A stretch of 64,000 nt of DNA from positions 24,089 to 88,088 of the forward strand of contig CAXTAY010000015.1 of the NCBI GenBank assembly GCA_964242335.1. The letters are read 5' to 3'. Position 1 is the first letter of the stretch. Each line of letters starts with the position of its first letter. This stretch comes from Lichenicoccus sp964242335 (lineage in GTDB: Bacteria > Pseudomonadota > Alphaproteobacteria > Acetobacterales > Acetobacteraceae). Of this stretch, positions 44,035 through 52,285 are shown one piece after another. The translations under genes were made by a program, and so were the position numbers. A model generated the notes under the pieces. The model did no database searches and was not told the DNA's origin. It saw nothing but the letters and a program-made list of their open reading frames with translations.

Positions 44035-45261
44035 TCACGGCTGTTCAGCCTCCACCAGTGACCGGTACAGCGAGATCGTGCTCTGCGCGATCGCGTCCCA
44101 GCTGAAATGCGCCACCACGCGCTCGCGGCCGGCCGCACCGAAGCGCGCCCGCAGCGCCGGATCGCGCGCCAGCCGGTTGATGGCGGCCGCGAGCGCCTCG
44201 GAGAAGGCCTGCGGATCCTGCGGCTCGAAGGTGCCGGGCCTCAGGCCAGGATCGACCAGCAGCCCGGTCTGCTCCGGCAGCACGACCTCCGGGATGCCGC
44301 CGACGGCGGAGGCGACGACCGCGGTCTCGCAGGCCATCGCCTCAAGATTGATGATGCCGAACGGCTCGTAGACCGACGGGCAGCAGAAGATCGCGGCGTG
44401 GGTGTAGAGCTGGATGGTCTCCTGGCGCGGCAGCATCTCGCGTATCCAGACCACGCCGGGCCGTCCGGCCGCGGCCTCCGCCACGCCCTGCTCCATCTCG
44501 CGGCCGATGTCGGGCGTGTCCGGCGCGCCGGCGGCGAGCACGATCTGCACCTCCGGATCGATGTGCGGGATCGCGCGCACCAGGTGGATGATCCCCTTCT
44601 GACGGGTGATGCGGCCGACGAACAGCAGGTATGGCCGCGACGGATCGATGCCGAGACGGGTCAGCACGTCGGTGGCCGCCACCGGGCGGTATTCCTCCGG
44701 ATCGATGCCGTTATGGATCACGTGCACCCGCTCGGGTGCGACGTCGAACAGACGCAGCACGTCGTCGCGGGTCTCGCGCGAGACCGCGATGATGGCGCTG
44801 GCCTGCTCGATCGCGGTGCGCTCCATCCAGGCGCTGAGATGGTAGGCGCGGCCGAGCTGCTCGACCTTCCAGGGCCGCAGCGGCTCCAGCGAGTGGATCG
44901 TCAGCACGCTCGGGATGCCCCAGAGCTGGGCCGCAAGCAGGCCGCCCATGTCGGTATACCAGGTGTGGCAATGCACCAGCTGAGCGTCGAGCTCGTCCTT
45001 CGCCATCGCCAGCGAACGGGCGAAGGCGTCGATGGCGCCGACGAAGCGCGGATCGGTGCCCTGGGCGGTCTCCTCCCACTGCGGATAGCCGCGCACGGTG
45101 AGGTTGCCGTCCCGCACCGACTGGTCGCCGAAGCAGCGCACCTCGACCTGCAGCCGCCGGGCGAGGGCGAGGCTCAGATACTCGACGTGCACGCCGGCCC
45201 CGCCATAGATCGTGGGCGGGTACTCCTTGCTGAAGAGCGCCACCTTGCTCAGCTTCGGCAT
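44035..45261 (-). CDS. Glycogen synthase, actinobacterial (GlgM-like) type
   Basis: GT4 glucosyltransferase using ADP-glucose. The 408-residue sequence follows the actinobacterial GlgA/GlgM family, not the GT5 E. coli GlgA. Examples are ALFSKEYPPTIYGGAGVHVEYL, HCHTWYTDMGGLLAAQLWG, IHSLEPLRPWKVEQLG, FVGRITRQKGIIHLV and CCPSVYEPFGIINLEAMAC (donor Glu in the last). In mycobacteria this family makes maltose-1-phosphate for the GlgE route. It lies 25 bases downstream of glgC on the same strand, the pairing also seen in Actinobacteria. No glgE, glgB or treS is in the window. Confidence 0.88.
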   Translation of the reverse strand: MPKLSKVALFSKEYPPTIYGGAGVHVEYLSLALARRLQVEVRCFGDQSVRDGNLTVRGYPQWEETAQGTDPRFVGAIDAFARSLAMAKDELDAQLVHCHTWYTDMGGLLAAQLWGIPSVLTIHSLEPLRPWKVEQLGRAYHLSAWMERTAIEQASAIIAVSRETRDDVLRLFDVAPERVHVIHNGIDPEEYRPVAATDVLTRLGIDPSRPYLLFVGRITRQKGIIHLVRAIPHIDPEVQIVLAAGAPDTPDIGREMEQGVAEAAAGRPGVVWIREMLPRQETIQLYTHAAIFCCPSVYEPFGIINLEAMACETAVVASAVGGIPEVVLPEQTGLLVDPGLRPGTFEPQDPQAFSEALAAAINRLARDPALRARFGAAGRERVVAHFSWDAIAQSTISLYRSLVEAEQP

Positions 45262-45286
45262 CGGGCTACCTCCGGACGCGCGCGGA

Positions 45287-46555
45287 TCAGGCGGAGAGCC
45301 GGTCGATCATCGCCTGCGTGATCAGGCAGACACCAGTGTCGGTGCGTCGGAAGCGCGCCGCGTCGAGCGCCGGATCCTCCCCGACCACCAGTCCCTCGGG
45401 GATGCGCACCCGGCTGTCGATGACCACCTTGCTCAGCCGCGCATGTCGGCCGATCTGACTGTTGGGCAGGATGACGGCGCTGTCGATGGTGCCGTAGGAG
45501 TGGATGTGCACGCCGGTGAACAGCAGCGAGCGGTTGACCTCGCTGCCGCTGACGATGCAGCCGCCGGAGATCAGCGAGTCCGTCGCCTGGCCGCGCCGGC
45601 CGGCATCGTTGTGGACGAACTTCGCCGGCGGGGTGATCTCGCCGTAGGTCCAGATCGGCCAGTCGCGGTCGTACAGGTCGAGCCCCGGCACCGGGTCGGT
45701 GAGGTCGATGTTGGCCTCCCAGTAGGCGTCCACGGTGCCGACGTCGCGCCAGTAGATCTCGGAGTCGTGCGTCGAGCGCACGCAGGAGCGGCCGAAGCGG
45801 TGCGCGATGGCGCCTCCCTTCTCGACGATGTGCGGGATGATGTTCTTGCCGAAATCGTGGCTGCTGTCCGGATCGGCCGCGTCGCGCTTCAGCTGCTCGA
45901 TCAGGAAGCGGGTTTCGAACACGTAGATCCCCATGCTGGCCAGGGCGTGCTCCGGATCGCCGGGAATGCCGGGCGGGTCGGCCGGCTTCTCCAGGAAGGA
46001 GACGATCTTGTCCTCCTCGTCCACCGCCATCACGCCGAAGGCCGTCGCCTGCAGGCGCGGCACCTCGATGCAGCCGACGGTCACGTCAGCGCCGCTCTCC
46101 ACGTGCTGCTGCAGCATGACCTCGTAATCCTGCTTGTAGACGTGGTCGCCGGCCAGCAGCACGATGAAGCGGGGGCCGTAGCTCTCGATGATGTCGATGT
46201 TCTGATAGACGGCGTCGGCAGTGCCGGCATACCAGGCGTGCTCGGACACGCGCTGGCTCGCCGGCAGGATGTCGAAGCTCTCGTTGCGCTCGGCGCGGAA
46301 GAAGTTCCAGCCGCGCTGCATGTGCCGGATCAGGCTGTGCGCCTTGTACTGGGTGGCGACCCCGATATGGCGGATGCCGGAGTTCAGCGCATTGCTGAGC
46401 GCGAAGTCGATGATGCGGGACTTGCCGCCGAACGAGACCGCGGGCTTGGCGCGTCGGTCGGTCATCTCCATCAGCCGACTGCCGCGGCCGCCTGCCAGCA
46501 CGTAGGCCATCGCGTTGCGCGCCAAGGGTGCGTGTACGCTGACGGGATTGATCAT
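45287..46555 (-). CDS. glgC: Glucose-1-phosphate adenylyltransferase
   Basis: Makes ADP-glucose, committing glucose to glycogen-type polymers. The 422-residue protein has the nucleotide motif YVLAGGRGSRLMEMTDRRAKPAVSFGGKSRIID, AWYAGTADAVYQN, and the C-terminal beta-helix. An ATG at 46570 is possible, but the sequence between it and ATG 46555 reads GGGGAGGAAGCCG, a near-ideal ribosome site for the second ATG. The start at 46555 (MINPVSVHAPLARNAMAY) is therefore preferred. It precedes the glycogen synthase gene. Confidence 0.94.
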   Translation of the reverse strand: MINPVSVHAPLARNAMAYVLAGGRGSRLMEMTDRRAKPAVSFGGKSRIIDFALSNALNSGIRHIGVATQYKAHSLIRHMQRGWNFFRAERNESFDILPASQRVSEHAWYAGTADAVYQNIDIIESYGPRFIVLLAGDHVYKQDYEVMLQQHVESGADVTVGCIEVPRLQATAFGVMAVDEEDKIVSFLEKPADPPGIPGDPEHALASMGIYVFETRFLIEQLKRDAADPDSSHDFGKNIIPHIVEKGGAIAHRFGRSCVRSTHDSEIYWRDVGTVDAYWEANIDLTDPVPGLDLYDRDWPIWTYGEITPPAKFVHNDAGRRGQATDSLISGGCIVSGSEVNRSLLFTGVHIHSYGTIDSAVILPNSQIGRHARLSKVVIDSRVRIPEGLVVGEDPALDAARFRRTDTGVCLITQAMIDRLSA

Positions 46556-46588
46556 CGGCTTCCTCCCCATGGCCTCAGAGTGCCATTT

Positions 46589-46606
46589 TATTATCTGACG
46601 ATAATA
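46589..46606. promoter_or_regulatory. AT-rich inverted repeat upstream of glgC
   Basis: TATTATC-TGAC-GATAATA (46589-46606) is a perfect 7-base inverted repeat in a conspicuous AT island (TTTTATTATC...) about 35-50 bases upstream of the glgC start. The position suits an operator or a core promoter element. Which factor binds is unknown. Confidence 0.45.
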
Positions 46607-46715
46607 TCGAAGCGACGGCGCCGATAGTTGCGGCGGGCGCCGTGGGCGACGAAACTTGCCGAGCCTGGCACGACCCTCGGCTACGGCGTCGGCGGCGAGG
46701 TGGGGATCCGGCGTG

Positions 46716-46844
46716 TCAGCCCAGGATGATCCGCTTCAGCCCTTCCGCCAGCAGCCCGACCGCGGTGACGCTGGCGGCCCAGATGCCGATGAACCACAGC
46801 ACCCGCCGTCCGAGCGGCGGCGAAGATGACCCCGTCTGAACCAT
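46716..46844 (-). CDS. DUF2474 small subunit of cytochrome bd oxidase (CydX-like)
   Basis: A 42-residue protein (MVQTGSSSPPLGRRVLWFIG, then IWAASVTAVGLLAEGLKRIILG) with a single membrane helix. Size, sequence and position directly after cydB match the DUF2474 family, which accompanies cyanide-insensitive-type bd oxidases much as CydX does in E. coli. A strong ribosome site (AGGAGGG, six bases before ATG 46844) supports expression. The start lies 41 bases beyond the cydB stop. Confidence 0.88.
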   Translation of the reverse strand: MVQTGSSSPPLGRRVLWFIGIWAASVTAVGLLAEGLKRIILG

Positions 46845-46884
46845 CCTGATCCCTCCTGCTGCGGCATGGTCGACCATCTCGGCG

Positions 46885-47907
46885 CTAATGGTAGTGCGTC
46901 TCGGCGCCGACCTTGCCGCGGAACACCCAGTAGGCGTAGCCGGTATACGCCAGGATGGTCGGGATCAGCACCGAGGCGCCGACCAGCAGGAACAGCTGGC
47001 TGCTCGGCGGCGAGGCGGCATCCCAGATGGTGATCCCCGGCGGCACGATATACGGCCAGACGCTGATGCCGAGCCCGGTGAAGGACAGGAAGAACCAGCC
47101 GAGTGCGCAGAGCAGCGGCGTGATGTGGTGGCCCTCGTTCGCCAGGCCGCGCCAGAACAGCACCGCCAGCAGCGCGACCAGCAGCGGCACCGGGCTGACC
47201 AGGATCACCCGCGGCCATACGTACCAGTGGCGCAGATACTGCTCGTGCAGCAGCGGCGTCCACAGGCTGACGATGACGATCGCGGCCAGGGTCGCGACAC
47301 CCAGCACCCGCGCCTGCCGACGCAGCCGTGCCTGCATCGGGCCCTCGGTGCGCCAGACCAGGTAGCAGGCGCCGAGCAGGGCGTAGCCGATCACCACGGC
47401 GACGCCGCACAGCAGCGAGAACGGGCTGAGCCAGTCCCACCAGCCACCGGCATAGGCGCCGTCGACGACGCGTATGCCCTGCACCAGAGCGCCGAGGATC
47501 AGGCCCTGGCAGAAGCCGGCCACCACGGAGCCGCCGAAGAAGGAGAGGTCCCACAGGTGCAGCCCGATCCGGCTCAGCGCGCGGAAGCGGAACTCGAAGG
47601 CGACGCCGCGGAAGATCAGCGCCAGCAGCATCGCGATGATCGGCGGATACAGCGCCGGCAGGATGGTGGCGTAGGCCAGCGGGAACACCCCGTAGAGTGC
47701 AGCGCCACCCAGGATCAGCCAGGTCTCGTTGCCGTCCCACACCGGGGCCACGGTGTTGACCATGACGTCGCGGTCGGCCTTGGCCGGCTCGACCGCGAAA
47801 AGGATGCCGATACCGAGGTCGAAGCCGTCGAGGACGATGTAGGCGAGGATGGTGAAGGCGGAGATGCACGCCCACACCACCGGCAGCCAGATCGCGGGAG
47901 GACCCAT
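46885..47907 (-). CDS. cydB: Cytochrome bd quinol oxidase subunit II
   Basis: Membrane subunit of the terminal oxidase that reduces oxygen with quinol. The 340-residue protein has about eight to nine helices and the family stretches YIVLDGFDLGIGILF, TVAPVWDGNETWLILGGAALYGVFPLAYA, FRGVAFEFRF and LAYTGYAYWVFRGKV. ATG 47907 lies five bases after the cydA stop. The closest pattern is the CioB branch that pairs with short-loop subunit I. Confidence 0.95.
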   Translation of the reverse strand: MGPPAIWLPVVWACISAFTILAYIVLDGFDLGIGILFAVEPAKADRDVMVNTVAPVWDGNETWLILGGAALYGVFPLAYATILPALYPPIIAMLLALIFRGVAFEFRFRALSRIGLHLWDLSFFGGSVVAGFCQGLILGALVQGIRVVDGAYAGGWWDWLSPFSLLCGVAVVIGYALLGACYLVWRTEGPMQARLRRQARVLGVATLAAIVIVSLWTPLLHEQYLRHWYVWPRVILVSPVPLLVALLAVLFWRGLANEGHHITPLLCALGWFFLSFTGLGISVWPYIVPPGITIWDAASPPSSQLFLLVGASVLIPTILAYTGYAYWVFRGKVGAETHYH

Positions 47908-47912
47908 CGCAC

Positions 47913-49376
47913 TCACTCCGCCGCGGAGGGATGCTGGCCGGAGGCGCCGAGATGGTCGAGGATCCGCTTGCCCGGACCCTGCGCCGGCCCCGGATTGATG
48001 CCGGCGGTGCGGATCGGCTCGTGTTCGCTGAGGCCAGGCTCGCCGCGCTCCGGCTCCTGGGCCATCATCCGCAGCAGGATGACCACGCCCGCGCCGAACA
48101 CCACGAAATAGACGATCACGAAGGCGATCATCGAGGTGGCGATGCCGGGCAGGGCGATCGGCGAGACGCTCTCGCTGGTGCGCATCTGGCCGTAGATCGT
48201 GTACGGCTGGCGGCCGACCTCGGTGGTGATCCAGCCGCAGAGCAGCGCGACGAAGCCGGCCGGCGTCATCAGCACCATCAGGCGGTGCAGCCAGGGGCTG
48301 TCGTACAGCGTGCCGCGCCAGCGCAGGAACAGGCTGACGAAGCCGGTCAGCGCCATCAGCATGCCGATCCCGACCATGATCCGGAAGGTGAAGAAGATCA
48401 GCGGCGAGTACGGCTGGTCGGCGCGCGGGAAATCCTTCAGCCCGGGCACGCGGCCGTTGATGCTGTGGGTCAGGATCAGCGAGCCGGCGAAGGGCACCTC
48501 GATCCTGTAGTTCGTGCGCTGCTGCTTCATGTTCGGGATGCCGAACAGGATCTCCGGCGCCCGCGTCCTGCCCTCGAAGTCGCCCTCCATGGCGGCGATC
48601 TTGGCCGGCTGGTACTGCAGCGTGTTGATCCCCTGGGTGTCGCCGGCGAGGATCTGGATCGGCGCGACGATCGCGGCCATCCACATCGCCATCGAGAACA
48701 TCGTCCGCACCGCCTCGGTCGGCGCCCGACGCAGCGTGCGGCTGCGCAGCAGGTGGTAGGCGCCGACGCCCGCGACCACGAAGGCGACGCAGAGGAACGC
48801 GGCCAGGCCCATATGCACCAGCCGGTAGGGGAAGGACGGGTTGAAGATGATCGCCCACCAATCGGCCGGCAGGAAGCGGCCGGTGCCCTTCTCGATGGTG
48901 TAGCCCCGCGGGGTCTGCATCCAGCTGTTGGAGGCCAGGATCCAGGACATCGAGATCAGGGTGCCGAACGCGACCAGGCAGGTGGCGAGGAAGTGCAGGC
49001 CGCGGCCCACGCGGTTCATGCCGAACAGCATGACGCCGAGGAAGCCGGCCTCGAGGAAGAAGGCGGTGAGCACCTCGTAGGCGAGCATCGGCCCGAGCAC
49101 CGGTCCGGCACGCCTGGCGAACACCGACCAGTTGGTGCCGAACTCGTAGGACATCACCACGCCGGAGACCACGCCCATGGCGAAGCCGACGGAGAAGATC
49201 TTCACCCAGTAGCGGAACAGGTCGAGATAGACTTGGCGCTTGGTGCGTAGCCACAGCCCTTCCAGCACCGCGAGGTAGGACGCGAGCCCGATCGAGAACG
49301 CGGGGAAGACGATGTGGAACCCGACCGTGAAGGCGAACTGCGCGCGGGCCAGGTGGAAGGCGTCGATGCCGAACAT
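47913..49376 (-). CDS. cydA: Cytochrome bd quinol oxidase subunit I (cyanide-insensitive type)
   Basis: Haem-carrying subunit of a bd oxidase. The 487-residue protein has FHIVFPAFSIGLASYLAVLE (haem His), RLVHMGLAAFLCVAFVV (second His) and TMFSMAMWMAAIVAPIQILAGDTQG. The Q-loop is short, as in CioA-type oxidases (GWITTEVGRQPYTIYGQMRTSES). The usual GRQPW here reads GRQPY. The ATG at 49376 is preferred over a TTG two codons earlier. It heads the cydA-cydB-DUF2474 operon. Confidence 0.95.
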   Translation of the reverse strand: MFGIDAFHLARAQFAFTVGFHIVFPAFSIGLASYLAVLEGLWLRTKRQVYLDLFRYWVKIFSVGFAMGVVSGVVMSYEFGTNWSVFARRAGPVLGPMLAYEVLTAFFLEAGFLGVMLFGMNRVGRGLHFLATCLVAFGTLISMSWILASNSWMQTPRGYTIEKGTGRFLPADWWAIIFNPSFPYRLVHMGLAAFLCVAFVVAGVGAYHLLRSRTLRRAPTEAVRTMFSMAMWMAAIVAPIQILAGDTQGINTLQYQPAKIAAMEGDFEGRTRAPEILFGIPNMKQQRTNYRIEVPFAGSLILTHSINGRVPGLKDFPRADQPYSPLIFFTFRIMVGIGMLMALTGFVSLFLRWRGTLYDSPWLHRLMVLMTPAGFVALLCGWITTEVGRQPYTIYGQMRTSESVSPIALPGIATSMIAFVIVYFVVFGAGVVILLRMMAQEPERGEPGLSEHEPIRTAGINPGPAQGPGKRILDHLGASGQHPSAAE

Positions 49377-49471
49377 GATCAATGCGCCCTATGCGCCAGC
49401 CGATTGGTTTTTCTTGTGCAGTGCGACATGGGAGCCAGCCCGGTGGACCGGAAGCCGTCGCGCGATCACGC

Positions 49472-50569
49472 TCACGGCACCGGCTCCGGGCTGCCGAGCG
49501 GGGGCAGCTGCAGCAGCGGGATCCGCCCGAGGGAGAGCAGGCCGGCGCGCAGGTTCAGCGGCAGCTCGATCGGCGGGAGCCCAGCTTGCGGGACCCTAGC
49601 CGGCGCAGGGCCGGCCGGCGCCGGCTGCGGTGCGGCATCCTGCGCCTGACCGATCAGCCCGAGCACGGCCTGCACCGCCGCCCGGCTCGACGGGCTGATC
49701 TGCTTGCAGGTCGCGAGGCGACCGAGCAGCCGGTCGGCGCCGGCGACCAGGAGGATGAGGCTGCCGTTCGGCTGCGCGTGCTGATCGAACCTCACCTGGC
49801 CGCTGGCGTCGATCATCGCCTCATCCCATCGCAGCGCCGCCTGCCGCAGCAGCAGCCGGCTCGAGTCGCCGCCGCCGATCAGCGACAGCTCGAGTGCCGC
49901 CTGCGGGATCGACAGCACCGAGTCCCCCGCGTAGGGCAGACCGACCGCTTCCAGCGCCAGCGTAGTGGCGCGCGCCGTGGCGGTCCAGCGCAGCGTGCCG
50001 TGCAGCGCGCCCACCGTCACCGCCTGGCCGGGTCCGGCGCCGGGCAGTGCGAGGTGCAGCGCGCCGGCCGCGAGTCGAACCTCGCCGCCGCTCGCCCGGT
50101 CCGATGCCGGCAGCTCCAGCCGCATCCGCCGCGCCCACAGCCGCACGCTGTCGCCGAGCCCGCTCGCGCGAGTGTCGGCGGCGCGGATCACCTGCACGCC
50201 GCCGGGCAGGATCGTGATCCGCCGCGGGTGCAGCAACGACAGCGAGACGGTGACGCGCTCGGCGGTCCAGGACAGGCCGGCGGGGACTCCCGGCAGCAGG
50301 CCGCGTCCGCCCTGCAGACGCGGTGCCGCCAAGGTAAGGGTGGCACCGAGCGGCCAGCCGCCGCGCCGGGAGGCGCCGCCTTCGAGCTGCCACCCGGCAC
50401 GCTGCGCCTGCTGCACCAGGACGGCGAGCCTGCGGTCGAGCAGGCGCTGCAGCTGCAGCCAGCCTATCAGGTCGAGGCCGAGCAGCACACAGACGAGCAG
50501 CAGACAGGCGGCCGGCGCGCGGATGCGCCTCGCGCCGCGCGGCACCGCGGGTCGCACCGGCGAGCTCAT
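49472..50569 (-). CDS. DUF2125-family protein
   Basis: The 365-residue protein has an N-terminal membrane anchor or signal (RAPAACLLLVCVLLGLDLIGWL, about residues 15-36). A long beta-rich region follows with WTAERVTVSLSLLHPRRITI, RWTATARATTLALEAVGLP and LSLGRIPLLQLPPL, in keeping with DUF2125 periplasmic proteins of Alphaproteobacteria. Function unknown. ATG 50569 is the last sensible start before the hydrophobic segment. It lies 95 bases downstream of cydA in the opposite orientation sense of the operon order, so it is probably separate. Confidence 0.72.
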   Translation of the reverse strand: MSSPVRPAVPRGARRIRAPAACLLLVCVLLGLDLIGWLQLQRLLDRRLAVLVQQAQRAGWQLEGGASRRGGWPLGATLTLAAPRLQGGRGLLPGVPAGLSWTAERVTVSLSLLHPRRITILPGGVQVIRAADTRASGLGDSVRLWARRMRLELPASDRASGGEVRLAAGALHLALPGAGPGQAVTVGALHGTLRWTATARATTLALEAVGLPYAGDSVLSIPQAALELSLIGGGDSSRLLLRQAALRWDEAMIDASGQVRFDQHAQPNGSLILLVAGADRLLGRLATCKQISPSSRAAVQAVLGLIGQAQDAAPQPAPAGPAPARVPQAGLPPIELPLNLRAGLLSLGRIPLLQLPPLGSPEPVP

Positions 50570-50867
50570 AGATGACCTGGGGCTCGTCCGCGAAACCCAT
50601 GGCGCGGCTCGTTTTCCCGGGTGCGGACCGCGACCGCGAATTCTATCCACAACGCCCCGGCCGTCTCGCGGGGGGAGAACCTCGCGGGCGCCGCAGCGCC
50701 GCATGCGGGAGGGTGCAGATCGCATCGTCGGCGACGTCTCAGGAAAAAATCGTTTGGTAGACTAGGGATTTTTCGCACTCCTCGCGTGCTTCGTTCCGCC
50801 CGTCAACCGAGCTCGGCGATCCGCCTTCGTCATCGCCCGCCCGTCACGGCGCGAGCGGTCACGTGTT
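50570..50867. other. 298-base interval between the DUF2125 and plsC genes
   Basis: Both flanking genes run leftward, so this holds the 3' region of plsC and the likely promoter of the DUF2125 gene. An AT-rich island (about 50740-50775, around GGAAAAAATCGTTTGG and GGGATTTTTC) is conspicuous in otherwise GC-rich DNA. I see no RNA gene or convincing protein frame. Confidence 0.45.
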
Positions 50868-51650
50868 TCACATGCCGCGCGACATCGCGCCCACAGACTT
50901 GTCCACAGCCTCGTCCGCTGACGCGAGATTGACGATCCTTGCTTCCTCGCGGCTCCAGGCGGCGCGGATCGCCTGCAGCAACGCCGCCCGACCGCCGCCG
51001 CCCGAGCTCCTCGCCGCCGGTGGCGCGATCGGGGCGGCGATGGCGATGTGGATGGTGCCGGGGCGCTTGACGAAGGCGCGGCGCGACCAGCAGCGACCGG
51101 AATCGGTCGCCACCGGCAGCACCGGCAGCCCGGCATGCGCCGCCAGCGCCGCGATGCCGGGCTGCAGCGGCAGGATCTCGCCGGCGGCCGCACGGGTGCC
51201 CTCGGGAAAGATCACGATCTGCCGGCGGTCGGCCACCGCGGCATCGACCTCGTGCAGCAGCCCGCGCAGCGCGCGCGCGCCGGCCTCGCGATCGACCGGG
51301 ATCATGCCGCTCAGCAGCAGCATCGGACCGACCAGGGGCAGGCGGGTGAGCTCTCGCTTCATGACGTAGGCCGGCCGCGGCAGCAGCGTCAGCCAGACCA
51401 GCGTGTCGAACGCGGACTGGTGCTGGGAGGCGATCAGCACCGGTCCCTGCGGCAGGTGCTCGGCGCCGCTCAGCACGATGCGGACGCCGCAGATCACGCC
51501 GAGGCCGCGCAGCACCAGCCGGCACCAGAGTGCGGCGTAGGGCAGCGCCCGGTCGCGCGCGAACAGCCGCACCCAGAAGGCGCCGATCCCCATCGCCAGG
51601 GTGACCAGGAGGAAATACAGGTTGAACAGGCAGGCGCGCAGCAGCGTCAC
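50868..51650 (-). CDS. plsC: 1-acyl-sn-glycerol-3-phosphate acyltransferase
   Basis: Lysophosphatidate acyltransferase making phosphatidic acid, the CdsA substrate. The HX4D motif is ASQHQSAFDTLVW near residue 85 and the second motif is IFPEGTRAAAGE; an N-terminal membrane helix precedes. The GTG start at 51650 has AGGAGG four bases upstream, one of the strongest sites in the window, and overlaps the ydcF stop as GTGA. Product: 260 residues. It ends the ftsE-ftsX-ydcF-plsC operon. Confidence 0.92.
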   Translation of the reverse strand: MTLLRACLFNLYFLLVTLAMGIGAFWVRLFARDRALPYAALWCRLVLRGLGVICGVRIVLSGAEHLPQGPVLIASQHQSAFDTLVWLTLLPRPAYVMKRELTRLPLVGPMLLLSGMIPVDREAGARALRGLLHEVDAAVADRRQIVIFPEGTRAAAGEILPLQPGIAALAAHAGLPVLPVATDSGRCWSRRAFVKRPGTIHIAIAAPIAPPAARSSGGGGRAALLQAIRAAWSREEARIVNLASADEAVDKSVGAMSRGM

Positions 51651-52285
51651 GTCACCTCCTGCAGATGCATGCTCGCGGCGAGGCCGGAGGCGACCAGCAG
51701 CCACTTGTCGTACTCCGAGAGCAGCAGCCGCAGCGTGCCGAGCGACCCTGGGCGCAGCAGCGCCGGCGGCAGCACCGGATAGGCATACAGCGTCGCGTCC
51801 GGCAGAGCGGCGGCGATCTCGGCCAGCGCACGCTGCATGTGGTAGCCGGCGGTGACCACGATCAGGCTGTGCAGGCCGTTGCCGCGCGCCCACGCGGCGG
51901 TCTCGATCGCGTTGCCGTAGGTCGAGGTTGCGGCGTGGCCGAGGCTGATGCGCGGCCAGAGCCCGCGACCGTGCGGCAGCCGAAGGTCGCCGGCGCGTAT
52001 CAGCGCCGGCAGGTCGAGACCGGGGGTGACCCCGGAGATCAGCATCAGCCGGGCGCGGTCGGCGGCGAGCAGCGACAGCGCCGCCTCGATCCGGCCGGCG
52101 CCGCCGGTGAGCACGACGATGCCGTCGGCGCGCGGCGACGATCCGGGCGGCCGCATCGCGTGCAGCGTGAACAGCGCGAAGCCGGCGCTCCAGGCCAGGA
52201 TCGCCACCAGCAGCGCCGCCAGCAGCGCCCGACCGCCGCCGACGCGGCCAGGGTGACCCGACGAGCTGCGCGAGCTCGCCGTCAC
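51647..52285 (-). CDS. YdcF/ElyC-family (DUF218) membrane protein
   Basis: The 212-residue protein has an N-terminal membrane helix (LLAALLVAILAWSAGFALF), then the DUF218 alpha/beta domain: GIVVLTGGAGRIEAAL, LMLISGVTPG, HAATSTYGNAIETAAWA and SLIVVTAGYHMQRALAEI. Family members are linked to envelope carrier-lipid steps, but the reaction is not established. The GTG start overlaps the ftsX stop and its stop overlaps plsC, so all are co-translated. Confidence 0.85.
   Translation of the reverse strand: MTASSRSSSGHPGRVGGGRALLAALLVAILAWSAGFALFTLHAMRPPGSSPRADGIVVLTGGAGRIEAALSLLAADRARLMLISGVTPGLDLPALIRAGDLRLPHGRGLWPRISLGHAATSTYGNAIETAAWARGNGLHSLIVVTAGYHMQRALAEIAAALPDATLYAYPVLPPALLRPGSLGTLRLLLSEYDKWLLVASGLAASMHLQEVT

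Noticed and set aside
50643..50907. DnaA-box-like sequences (CTATCCACA at 50643, TTGTCCACA at 50899)
   Set aside because: Only two imperfect copies, one inside plsC, with no dnaA/hemE-type neighbours or AT-rich unwinding region; not an origin.
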